Notes under the pieces: generated by a model
What the model was told of the DNA's origin: nothing
Database searches by the model: none
The model's input: the letters and a program-made list of their open reading frames with translations, nothing else
Source of the DNA: a virus
DNA length: 44,278 nucleotides
Direction: 5' to 3' (one strand)
IMG/VR virus record: IMGVR_UViG_3300024999_000179
Coordinates: 1-44,278 of that record
Program-made: the position numbers and the translations under genes
Shown here: positions 1 through 6,175 of the stretch, piece after piece
Numbering within the stretch: the stretch's first letter is position 1
Layout: every line of letters begins with the position of its first letter

Positions 1-236
1 GGTCCCGGAGGCGCCCCACCCGACTACATTTGGCAAAAAAAACGACTCTGCATTTATTAATACTTTTTAACGTTGTTAGGTTTTTTTGTTTGGAGACTAT
101 CTCGGACTGTAGCGTGGCGCCGGCGCGATCCTTTTGCCTGGTTTGAGATGGGTGAATTATTGATCGAGGTCGACTTGTTCTGGATCGGGGCGTGGTGGGT
201 TATACAGAAGGGGCGCGGCGGCGAGGGGGCCGGGGG
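1..236. other. No gene recognised left of integrase
   Basis: No convincing coding frame lies between the window edge and the integrase stop codon. The stretch mixes an AT-rich part (about 35-95) with a GC-rich part (about 195-235). If the genome is circular, this joins the leftward accessory genes of the right arm to the integrase gene. The window may be cut inside a longer intergenic region. Confidence 0.5.
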
Positions 237-1313
237 TTACTCTTGTTTTTCTATTCCCAGGTGGCCAATTTTGTCGATAACTTCTTTTTTATGGCCATCC
301 ATGACATGGGTATATCTCGCCACCATTGCCAGGGTCGTGTGACCGAGAATGTCGGCTATTATCCGGAAATCAACGCCATGTCTTAAGAGGTGCGATGCTG
401 CCGTATGGCGGAGATCGTGGATGGTGAAATGCGGGATATCGATTTCTCGAGCCTTTAAACGGCTCTTGAGGTGATTCAGGCACTCCTTGAATATACAACC
501 CGGGGTGAGCATTATACGGCTGCTGGCCAGGTGGGCTGGTTTGAGGAAAAAATAATCATCCGGATCAAGCCGCTGCAGGGCCTCTGCGGCGGCATCGGTC
601 AGCGGTATGATCCTTGGCCTTCCTGATTTCGTTTTTTTGATGGTAATTGTATGGGCCTTGAAGTCCACATCCTGCCGGCGCAACCTGGCGGCCTCTCCAG
701 ACCGCATCCCAGAGTGGAGAAGCAGGAGGATAAACGGAAAAAAACCAGGATTTCTGACTGTCTTGCTTTCCTCGACGACAATCTCAGCTTCTTTTTCGGT
801 CAGCATGCGCTCTCGGCCTGGCCCTGGCGGGATCCTCTCTACGTCATCGACCGGGTTTTCCACCGGCACTCCCCATTCTTTCCTGGCCTTGTTGTAGAGA
901 TGGGATAAAAGACAGAGCTCCTGTCTGATCGCTGAAGCTGATGCCCGTTCTTCAATCCTCGTTTCCTGATAACCGAAAACTGTTGGCGGCGTAATTTGAG
1001 GAAGAGGAGTGTCCTCTCCAAGCAACCGCAACAGGTGGGCCATGGTGTATTTTTCCCGGGCCCTGGTAGATGCTGCTTTCTTGGCAGAAACCTTCGCCGC
1101 GTATTTCTCGAGGGCTGCCCCCAGGGTAACCTTGTCAGCCAGGCGCGGATCCTTGTAGCGCTTGGCATAAATCAATGCTTCCTGCTCGGCGGCCCAGTGC
1201 CTCGCCTCCGCCTTGGAATTAAACGTCCGCTTGAACGCTCGATGGCCTTTTGTCCGGATGATTACCTGGTATCCTGTTCCTTTTTTTCTGGGTATAGGGA
1301 TGATGGTGGCCAT
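237..1313 (-). CDS. int: Tyrosine-family site-specific integrase
   Basis: This 358-residue protein should integrate and excise the phage by tyrosine recombination. The catalytic set is complete: Arg204 in SGMRSGEA, Lys229 in TKSGRPR, His299 and Arg302 in HDLRH, His325 in LGHTT and the nucleophile Tyr334 in ARYTHV. Residues 1-55 look like an AP2-type arm-binding domain, and about 60-160 form the SAM-like core-binding domain. The gene points away from the tRNA-Leu fragment at 1469-1527, its likely attachment core, with its start about 155 bp away. GGTACA-type repeats lie just upstream and could be arm sites. No excisionase is recognised beside it; the HTH protein at 5286-5666 is one candidate. 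The family assignment is secure, and target specificity is inferred from position. Confidence 0.96.
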   Translation of the reverse strand: MATIIPIPRKKGTGYQVIIRTKGHRAFKRTFNSKAEARHWAAEQEALIYAKRYKDPRLADKVTLGAALEKYAAKVSAKKAASTRAREKYTMAHLLRLLGEDTPLPQITPPTVFGYQETRIEERASASAIRQELCLLSHLYNKARKEWGVPVENPVDDVERIPPGPGRERMLTEKEAEIVVEESKTVRNPGFFPFILLLLHSGMRSGEAARLRRQDVDFKAHTITIKKTKSGRPRIIPLTDAAAEALQRLDPDDYFFLKPAHLASSRIMLTPGCIFKECLNHLKSRLKAREIDIPHFTIHDLRHTAASHLLRHGVDFRIIADILGHTTLAMVARYTHVMDGHKKEVIDKIGHLGIEKQE

Positions 1314-1315
1314 TC

Positions 1316-1355
1316 AGGTACACTCTTTTTTCTTCGGGTACAATTTCGGGTACAC
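1316..1355. repeat. GGTACA direct repeats, possible integrase arm sites
   Basis: Three same-orientation copies of (A/G)GGTACA(A/C) start at 1316, 1336 and 1348, directly upstream of int. A fourth, GGGTACAA, is at 1587-1594 on the other side of the tRNA fragment. The next part (1365-1412) has repeated CAAAATTTA blocks in AT-rich DNA. Tyrosine integrases bind short arm sites flanking the core, so attP arms are one reading and an int operator is another. No function is shown by the sequence alone. Confidence 0.4.
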
Positions 1356-1419
1356 TTGATTTTCAAAATTTACACAAATTAACCAAAATTTACCAAAATT
1401 TAAAATATAATTTCACTAA

Positions 1420-1460
1420 CAAAAAAGCCCCAAACCTCCATTTATATGGGATTTGGGGCT
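1420..1460 (-). terminator. Intrinsic terminator beside the att core
   Basis: On the minus strand AGCCCCAAA pairs with TTTGGGGCT (1426-1460) and is followed by six T. It lies 8 bp past the tRNA CCA end. It could be the host tRNA terminator captured in attP, or it could shield int from read-through from the repressor side. Confidence 0.8.
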
Positions 1461-1468
1461 GAATTTAC

Positions 1469-1527
1469 TGGTGCCGGAGGTCGGAATCGAACCGACATGA
1501 CCTTGCGGTCGCTGGATTTTGAGTCCA
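1469..1527 (-). other. attP core: 3' part of tRNA-Leu(CAA)
   Basis: The minus strand carries the 3' half of a leucine tRNA. It has the anticodon stem-loop with CTCAAAA (anticodon CAA), a long class II variable arm, the T arm with GGTTCGATTCC and an acceptor strand ending in CCTCCGGCACCA. No 5' half follows: there is no matching GCCGGAG, D arm or acceptor strand within 90 bases upstream. Phages that integrate into tRNA genes carry exactly this kind of 3' identity block so that the tRNA is restored. It sits between int and the repressor gene, which fits attP in a circular genome. A junction of two tandem elements is the alternative. Confidence 0.82.
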
Positions 1528-1628
1528 TGTTCGACATGTTGTAAATAATTGGTATTGCACTTGATAATTTGCACTTTTTTATTTTAGGGTACAAAACAGG
1601 GAACAAACTGTATTTTTGCTTGTGGTTG

Positions 1629-2168
1629 TTATTCAAAAATAGGGCCTTCTTTAATATTCCAACATTCATATCTGGTGTAGTCATCACACGGGGAGATGGC
1701 GTCGACGATGACCACCCATTTTGTCCTGATCATAGCTCCAAAACTATTTTGAGAATCAACCAAGCCAACAACAAAGTACCTGTTTTCTCCTATCCTCTTG
1801 GTCTGGATTGTTCCCAATGGAAAGTCTGCTGTTGCTGGTGCCTTAAGGTTTTGGAGAACAGTATTCATGGCAGGCCAATGAGCATATTCAAATTGGAGTT
1901 CTTCCGGTGTTTTTGATATTGGTTTTGGTTTTTGCTTTGGAGGATCGTGATTATCAAATAAAAAACCTGTTAAAAAAAGAAGAAAAAGTAAAAAAACAGC
2001 GCCATAGCCAATAATCTTATCTAAATTTAGAATATTCTTATAGCTTTCAGTAAAATTAGAAAATACAAGAAAGATGTTTTTATATTTTTCTCTTATCCAT
2101 AGGGAAAATTTATCATCTTCGTCCTTTTTAAACCTTTTGTGTTTTATATCACTGCCATCAATCCCCAT
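1629..2168 (-). CDS. Single-pass membrane protein, possible lysogenic conversion gene
   Basis: This 179-residue protein has a charged N-terminal part, one strong membrane segment near residues 54-72 and a proline/lysine-rich linker. The soluble C-terminal domain contains LKAPATADFP and VDSQNSFGAMIRT. I recall such phrases from bacterial proteins of unknown function, but I cannot name the family. A GGAGTGAG ribosome site precedes the ATG. It is transcribed with the repressor, about 95 bp downstream of it, and so is probably expressed in lysogens. Its place between repressor and attP is typical of cargo genes such as superinfection exclusion factors. That role is inference from position and topology only. 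Confidence 0.75.
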   Translation of the reverse strand: MGIDGSDIKHKRFKKDEDDKFSLWIREKYKNIFLVFSNFTESYKNILNLDKIIGYGAVFLLFLLFLTGFLFDNHDPPKQKPKPISKTPEELQFEYAHWPAMNTVLQNLKAPATADFPLGTIQTKRIGENRYFVVGLVDSQNSFGAMIRTKWVVIVDAISPCDDYTRYECWNIKEGPIFE

Positions 2169-2263
2169 CTGTTCTCACTCCTTCGATGACGTAGAATTTT
2201 TCATGTCCTTGCATAAAACTTCTACGAGGATTATCAGTTACAGTCACCCGTATCCCCAGCTTT

Positions 2264-2830
2264 TCAGCCCTCCTGCGCATCTCTTTTTTTGCCCGGCAGA
2301 TGTGCACCAAGAGATTCCAGCATCTGCATCATCATGTCCATCTTGTTCTGCATCTCGATCATCTGCTCGTCAACGCCAGCCATTTCTTCCTCCCTACGAA
2401 CCCCCTGATAAAATGCCCTGATATTCGATACCAAGGCCCCCCTATACACCGTATCAGACCGCAAGACATAGCGGGTTTGTTCGATTGCCTCGTCTTCATC
2501 GATAGCCTCTGTTTCCTGTCTAGCCTGTTGCGTCTCTGCTTTGACGCCTTTCTTTCTGGCTGATCCTGGTTCAATGGTTGCCAGGATCTTTTGCTCTTTA
2601 CCTATCGAATTATTCTTTTGACCTGTTTCCAGCATTTCTCCCTCGCCGGTATACAACCATCCGGGATTTAACTCCGGATTTTTGACTAATATCAAGCCGA
2701 CGTCAGTTATTTTTCCATATTTCTTCCATGAATAGACCCTGGTTGGGGAGATTCCAAGGTATTCCGCAAGCTCTTTATTATTCTTGAGTTTTAAATATCT
2801 ACAGAGCTCATCTAAAATTTTTTTAGTCAT
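2264..2830 (-). CDS. CI-type phage repressor without protease domain
   Basis: This 188-residue protein has an N-terminal helix-turn-helix of the phage CI repressor family. Residues 15-40 include NNKELAEYLGISPTRVYSWKK, followed by the family-typical PGWLYTGEG. The rest is polar. Near residues 145-180 there is a Met/Glu-rich segment likely to form a coiled coil and multimerise. No S24/LexA peptidase domain is present: there is no Ser/Lys pair and no Ala-Gly cleavage site. RecA-driven self-cleavage is therefore not expected. The gene is divergent from the Cro-like gene across about 51 bp and likely represses that early promoter to keep lysogeny. Confidence 0.85.
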   Translation of the reverse strand: MTKKILDELCRYLKLKNNKELAEYLGISPTRVYSWKKYGKITDVGLILVKNPELNPGWLYTGEGEMLETGQKNNSIGKEQKILATIEPGSARKKGVKAETQQARQETEAIDEDEAIEQTRYVLRSDTVYRGALVSNIRAFYQGVRREEEMAGVDEQMIEMQNKMDMMMQMLESLGAHLPGKKRDAQEG

Positions 2831-2892
2831 AAAGATCTTTTTACCTTTACATTGTTTCGATATTTGACTAATAATTAACTCATGACTAATAA
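2831..2892. promoter_or_regulatory. Divergent repressor/Cro control region
   Basis: The 51-bp gap between the two divergent regulator genes is AT-rich and must hold both promoters. TGACTAATAA occurs directly repeated at 2865-2874 and 2883-2892, the second over the Cro start codon. A related ATGACTAA lies inverted at the repressor start (2823-2830). These are candidate operators. The coding overlaps weaken the case. Confidence 0.55.
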
Positions 2893-3100
2893 ACGAGTTG
2901 ATATAAGGGCAGAGCTAAAAATAGCAGGAATCAGGCAGTCAAAAATTGCCAGAATCTTGAGCGTTTCGCCTGTCTCTGTCCATGACGTCATAACCGGCAA
3001 ACGGAAAACCCCCAGGATCCGCGAGGCCATAGCCCTGTTTATCGGCAAGCCGGTCTCCGAAATCTGGCCGGATACCACCAACCAGGAGAAAGCGGCATGA
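2882..3100 (+). CDS. Cro/Ner-like DNA-binding protein
   Basis: This 72-residue protein is nearly all one helix-turn-helix domain. It reads IRQSKIARILSVSPVSVHDV, then a basic GKRKTPR turn, and ends with the IGKPVSEIWP signature seen in Ner/Nlp-type phage regulators. It is the first rightward gene, divergent from the CI-type repressor, so it probably acts as Cro or Ner and represses the repressor promoter during lytic growth. Its stop overlaps the next start as ATGA, placing it at the head of the early operon. Confidence 0.85.
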   Translation: MTNKRVDIRAELKIAGIRQSKIARILSVSPVSVHDVITGKRKTPRIREAIALFIGKPVSEIWPDTTNQEKAA

Positions 3101-3354
3101 GCGGCGAACAGGCAACGGTCCCGGGTACCAGGTTCTGGCAGTGCTCGTGTTGCGAGAAGGCGAGCAACCTTTTCATGTCGATGCCGCCGCCGCGGCGGGC
3201 CGATCTGGTGGCGCTGTTGAGCGGCGACAAGATTGTCGTCAGCTGCATGCACTGCGGATCGCCTCACCACTTGAGCATTCACTGCTATCTGTTTCCGTCA
3301 ACCGCCAGCGAAACCATTGTGTATGCAAGCGAACCATTAACGAAGGACAAATAG
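3097..3354 (+). CDS. Small zinc-ribbon protein 1
   Basis: This 85-residue protein has two cysteine pairs, CSCC near residue 16 and CMHC near residue 50, separated by the segment LVALLSGDKIVVSC. This suggests a small zinc ribbon. The start overlaps the Cro stop by four bases, so translation is coupled. The same layout (Cys pair, Asn-x-Leu or Asn-Glu-Leu, a LLSGD-like segment, second Cys pair) recurs in the genes at 3741 and 3965, which look like paralogues. The molecular role is unknown. DNA, RNA or protein binding are all possible. Confidence 0.75.
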   Translation: MSGEQATVPGTRFWQCSCCEKASNLFMSMPPPRRADLVALLSGDKIVVSCMHCGSPHHLSIHCYLFPSTASETIVYASEPLTKDK

Positions 3355-3356
3355 GC

Positions 3357-3623
3357 ATGAACGAGACGGCAGCAGACATGATCCGCCTCTATGTCTCACG
3401 CAGGAATGGCGAGCTGCAGCCTGGTGACATGATCGAAATTGGATCGTGCATCACAAAGACAAGCGTCGTTTTTCCGGTTGAAGACCTGGAAATGCTCATA
3501 AGATCCCTCGAGAGGATTCGCTGTATGTCGTCAAAACCTGAAACAATTTGCCTCGATCCTTCTTCCGGAATTTGTGTGTCCGGTAGAAGTGCGTCGCGAC
3601 CTTCAACGCCTGATCATCGGTAA
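3357..3623 (+). CDS. Hypothetical early protein
   Basis: This 88-residue ORF starts two bases after the previous stop. The first 60 residues look protein-like (MIRLYVSRRNGELQPGDMIE, then EDLEMLIRSLERI). The last 28 are rich in Ser, Pro and Arg and lie over the opposite-strand gene at 3496-3708, so part of the tail may be accidental coding. No family is recognised. The position in the early operon suggests a control or takeover role, which is only inference. Confidence 0.5.
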   Translation: MNETAADMIRLYVSRRNGELQPGDMIEIGSCITKTSVVFPVEDLEMLIRSLERIRCMSSKPETICLDPSSGICVSGRSASRPSTPDHR

Positions 3624-3708
3624 GCTGGCAATATGAAACGATTTCAAAAATCAAACCACCAATCTCAAACCTTTTCGGATGAACGATATCCGGGAGTTTC
3701 GTGTGCAT
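3496..3708 (-). CDS. Small leftward protein inside the early operon
   Basis: This 70-residue protein is well composed: PKRFEIGGLIFEIVSYCQLT, then DDQALKVATHFYRTHKF and KKDRGKLFQVLT. It lies opposite the rightward early genes and overlaps the 3' end of the 3357 ORF by about 128 bases. The ATG at 3708 has GAGAGGT eight bases upstream, whereas the TTG at 3714 would be too close to that site. I have an impression of similar small proteins in deltaproteobacterial genomes but no function. Leftward transcription here would produce RNA antisense to the early message. Confidence 0.6.
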   Translation of the reverse strand: MHTKLPDIVHPKRFEIGGLIFEIVSYCQLTDDQALKVATHFYRTHKFRKKDRGKLFQVLTTYSESSRGIL

Positions 3709-3740
3709 TATCAATTACCTCTCAAAGAGGAGAAGGCAGC

Positions 3741-3968
3741 ATGAACCAGCAAGCCATTACCCACAAGTGCGACTGCAGCCAGTGCGGCCGGGCGAACGAG
3801 CTTTACCGGCAGGCGGATTTCCGTCAGCTTTGCCTTACCCTTCTGTCCGGCGATACCGGCGAGGTCCTCTGCGGCTGCGGCCGGACAGAGAAGATCGTCT
3901 GGCGGGATGGGCAGCTGCAGCAGTTTATCGGGCTTGAAGCAACCTCAACTATGGAGAAATCAGCATGA
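3741..3968 (+). CDS. Small zinc-ribbon protein 2
   Basis: This 75-residue protein has CDCSQC near residue 10, the segment LTLLSGDTGEV and CGC near residue 46, then a short C-terminal tail. It looks paralogous to the 3097 product. A strong GAGGAGAAG ribosome site lies seven bases before the ATG. Its stop overlaps the next start as ATGA. Function is unknown. The conserved spacing of the cysteine pairs around LLSGD points to a small metal-binding fold. Confidence 0.75.
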   Translation: MNQQAITHKCDCSQCGRANELYRQADFRQLCLTLLSGDTGEVLCGCGRTEKIVWRDGQLQQFIGLEATSTMEKSA

Positions 3969-4420
3969 AGACCACAAGCAAACCAAGATCCTGGATAGAT
4001 TTTCTTAACAGCCTCGACATTGACGAGCAAAAACTTGCCCGTTTCATGTATCCCCTTCTGTGTCAAGAACAGAAGGAGCTTCTCCGGGCGAATGCTGACA
4101 TAGCCATCAGACGCTTCACGGCCATGACCGCCGACCCGAAAGACTTCACCGATGCGGCGCGTTATCCGGACCAGGACGAAGCAGCTCAAGCGACCAAAGA
4201 GACGGTCGAAATTCCATTACCCAGGGACTGGCAGTGTCCGTCCTGCCAAGGAAACAACAATCTGTTCTATGGACCCTACAAACTGAAAAAAAAGATCAGG
4301 ATGAAAATGGTCCTCTGCGGCGAGCCGCTCTCGGTTACCTGCCGTTTCTGCGATAACGATCACATTGTCTATTTGTCGGGATCGTTATCAGTTTCAACCC
4401 TTAGCGACGAGTCGAGGTAG
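3965..4420 (+). CDS. Zinc-ribbon protein 3 with helical N-terminal extension
   Basis: The 151-residue product starts with about 80 residues of predicted helix. It then carries a zinc-ribbon module with CPSC near residue 89, NNNLFYGP, LCGEPLSVTC and CRFC near residue 127. The module matches the 3097 and 3741 proteins in layout, so this may be the full-length member of the family. Translation is coupled to the preceding gene by ATGA. The last 52 bases overlap the convergent gene at 4369-4692. Function is unknown. Confidence 0.75.
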   Translation: MKTTSKPRSWIDFLNSLDIDEQKLARFMYPLLCQEQKELLRANADIAIRRFTAMTADPKDFTDAARYPDQDEAAQATKETVEIPLPRDWQCPSCQGNNNLFYGPYKLKKKIRMKMVLCGEPLSVTCRFCDNDHIVYLSGSLSVSTLSDESR

Positions 4421-4692
4421 TCAATGGTTTTTTTGTCGGCATTGCCTCGCAAATACAGCTTGGGCACATTTTCAATACCCTTCGCGACCCATTCGCTTGC
4501 AAGAATGTCGTCCATTTTGCTTCTGAAGGCAAAAACCGCATCACAGGCCTTTTTGCAGACAGCCTTGCACCCAGATTCGAGGGGGTATGCCTTGCCAACC
4601 TCAGTGTGCATCTGGTTAAGCCTGCGGTTTATGATCTGCAGTTCCCTGCCGAGCTTATCGTGCTGTTCTTCGGTGAATCTTGGCTTTTTCAA
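4369..4692 (-). CDS. Leftward hypothetical protein, TTG start
   Basis: This 107-residue, mostly helical, basic protein begins at a TTG with GGAGG six bases upstream, giving KKPRFTEEQHDKLGRELQII. It contains CKAVCKKACDAVF, three clustered cysteines that could bind metal or form a helical hairpin. It is transcribed against the early operon and overlaps the 3965 gene tail to tail by 52 bases. The codon use and ribosome site make it credible. No family is recognised. Confidence 0.6.
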   Translation of the reverse strand: MKKPRFTEEQHDKLGRELQIINRRLNQMHTEVGKAYPLESGCKAVCKKACDAVFAFRSKMDDILASEWVAKGIENVPKLYLRGNADKKTIDYLDSSLRVETDNDPDK

Positions 4693-4764
4693 AATCACCC
4701 TCCTTCGAAAAAAAGGCCATAACACTTAACTGACGCATTGGAGAGATCACCGTACCACAAATAT

Positions 4765-4802
4765 TGTCAAAATTTGACATTAAAATTTTGAAAGGAAATT
4801 TT
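4765..4802 (+). promoter_or_regulatory. Operator-like palindrome and possible promoter
   Basis: TGTCAAA-A-TTTGACA (4765-4779) is a 7-bp-arm palindrome 25 bp before the CII-family start. Its right arm contains a consensus -35 TTGACA (4774-4779), and 17 bases later AATTTT (4797-4802) could be a weak -10. A repressor at the palindrome would block the -35 box. The weak -10 would fit a promoter needing an activator. Confidence 0.45.
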
Positions 4803-4803
4803 C

Positions 4804-5289
4804 ATGAGCAGGCAGACGCACAGGCAGATGCGGACGTTAAAGCAGGAGCTTTACAGGACAATCCATCGCGACGACTTGTCGGTGGAGGAGATCGCCGAGC
4901 GGATCGGCATGGCCCCCGGCTATCTCTATCGGGCGGTGCTGCCGGATCTCGAGGAGAGCGGCGAGAAGTCCTCGGGGGTGAACTTTCCACTGAAGCGGCT
5001 GATCTCGCTGATCCTGGTCACCAAGGACTTCCGGGTGCTCGACCATCTCGAGCAGGCGGTCGGGCGGGTGGGCATCCCGGTCAAGCAGGATGGCTGCGGC
5101 CGTGACCTCGAGGGGGTGTACCGCGAGGCCCTGGCCGCCACCGGCGAGTTCGGCGAGTTGATCGGCAGGGTGCACGCGGCGACCGCCGATGCGCATATCT
5201 CCCTGCAGGAAAAAGAGGCGATCGAGCGTGAAGGCTGGCAGGCGATCAGGGCGATCGTCAACGTCATCGAAAGCTGCCGGGCCTGGTGA
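4804..5289 (+). CDS. Phage regulatory protein, CII (CP76) family
   Basis: This 161-residue protein matches the pattern of phage CII regulators of the CP76 group. An N-terminal helix-turn-helix (LSVEEIAERIGMAPGYLYRA) is followed by NFPLKRLISLILVTKD and HLEQAVGR, then a helical C-terminal half. Such proteins activate lysogeny promoters or regulate early genes. It heads the replication-side operon, just after the palindrome at 4765-4779. Its stop overlaps the next start. Confidence 0.8.
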   Translation: MSRQTHRQMRTLKQELYRTIHRDDLSVEEIAERIGMAPGYLYRAVLPDLEESGEKSSGVNFPLKRLISLILVTKDFRVLDHLEQAVGRVGIPVKQDGCGRDLEGVYREALAATGEFGELIGRVHAATADAHISLQEKEAIEREGWQAIRAIVNVIESCRAW

Positions 5290-5666
5290 TCATGGTCGCC
5301 GCCAGATCTTCAGCCGCCGCCTCGATCCATACCGTCAGGATCCTGGCGATCCACGACGAGGCGGCCAGGGTCGAGGCCCTGGCCCTGCTCGCCGCCCTGG
5401 CCAGGGTGCCGGGGGTGATGGTGGACGGCCGCGAGGAGTCCGGCGAATACCTGACCCTGCGGCAGGGCGCGGAGTTCTGCGCGGTCAATTACCACACCTT
5501 CAGGAACTGGGTGGTGGTTAAGAAGCTGGTCCCCTGCAGCCGGCCGTCGGGCCGGGACAAGGGGGATCTCCGGGTGAAGCGCTCGGACCTGGTGCGGCTG
5601 ATGGACGGCCTGCGCAAGAAAAAGAAACCAGGCCGCAAGGGCCGGGAGGTGAACATCCTTGGATGA
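5286..5666 (+). CDS. Excisionase/MerR-like helix-turn-helix protein
   Basis: This product of 124-126 residues has a low-complexity Ala-rich N-terminal half. A winged-helix DNA-binding segment at residues 50-105 (EYLTLRQGAEFCAVNYHTFR, then a basic wing and LRVKRSDLVRLM) is typical of excisionase/HTH_17 proteins. The C-terminus is strongly basic. Translation starts at GTG 5286, overlapping the CII-family stop, or at ATG 5292. It could be the missing excisionase or a replication-region regulator. Its distance from int argues for the second. Confidence 0.7.
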   Translation: MIMVAARSSAAASIHTVRILAIHDEAARVEALALLAALARVPGVMVDGREESGEYLTLRQGAEFCAVNYHTFRNWVVVKKLVPCSRPSGRDKGDLRVKRSDLVRLMDGLRKKKKPGRKGREVNILG

Positions 5667-5985
5667 TCTATCGCGGCGCCCGGCGCCGGTCTACCCTTAT
5701 CGTATCGTGCGCGGCCGGCGGGTGGTGAACAACCCCGGCGGCCGCCTGTCGCTGGCCATCTGCCTGGTCTATATTTTCCTGGTGGTGCCAACGCTTTTTA
5801 CCTGCCTCACCCTGTTCCTCTCCCAAACTGCCGAGGTTGCGTCAGGCCCCGCTGCCCACCCGGCCCCTTCCACAGTCAGTCTCACCTTCTTTATCGATGC
5901 TGCCAGCAGTGCCCATGGGCCCGATAGACCTGCAAGCGGGGAGGCCCATGGTGTTTTGCTGGCGATGGAGGCTGCCGATGAATAG
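5659..5985 (+). CDS. Small membrane protein
   Basis: Translation probably begins at TTG 5659, with GGGAGGTG eight bases upstream, giving 108 residues. A basic N-terminal stretch precedes one long hydrophobic segment at about residues 31-55, followed by a low-complexity Ala/Ser/Pro tail. This suggests a single-pass inner-membrane protein. It overlaps its neighbours on both sides, as expected in a compact early operon. No family is recognised. Confidence 0.5.
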   Translation: MDDLSRRPAPVYPYRIVRGRRVVNNPGGRLSLAICLVYIFLVVPTLFTCLTLFLSQTAEVASGPAAHPAPSTVSLTFFIDAASSAHGPDRPASGEAHGVLLAMEAADE

Positions 5986-6175
5986 AAGCCTGGAATTGAT
6001 TGTCGAGGCCTTGCGAAAGCACGGGGCCGATGCGTGCACGATCGACGGTTGCCGAGCGGTTTTCGAGCTGGAAATGGAATTTTCCTTCAAGCGGGGGATG
6101 GTCTTGGGGATTCAGCAGGTCGAGGATGTGATCAACCAGGCACAGGCGGACATCAAGCAGGATGGTGGCCGCTGA
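5978..6175 (+). CDS. Small hypothetical protein before the primase
   Basis: This 65-residue ORF has GGAGG before its ATG and overlaps the upstream ORF by 8 bases. It reads as a compact alpha/beta protein (NRSLELIVEALRKHGADACT, then FELEMEFSFKRGMVLG and a helix). The stop codon overlaps the primase start as TGATG. Co-translation with the primase-helicase suggests a replication role, but the sequence shows no known domain. Confidence 0.6.
   Translation: MNRSLELIVEALRKHGADACTIDGCRAVFELEMEFSFKRGMVLGIQQVEDVINQAQADIKQDGGR

Noticed and set aside
1469-1545. Complete tRNA gene
   Set aside because: Only the anticodon arm to CCA end is present. No D arm or matching 5' acceptor strand is found upstream.
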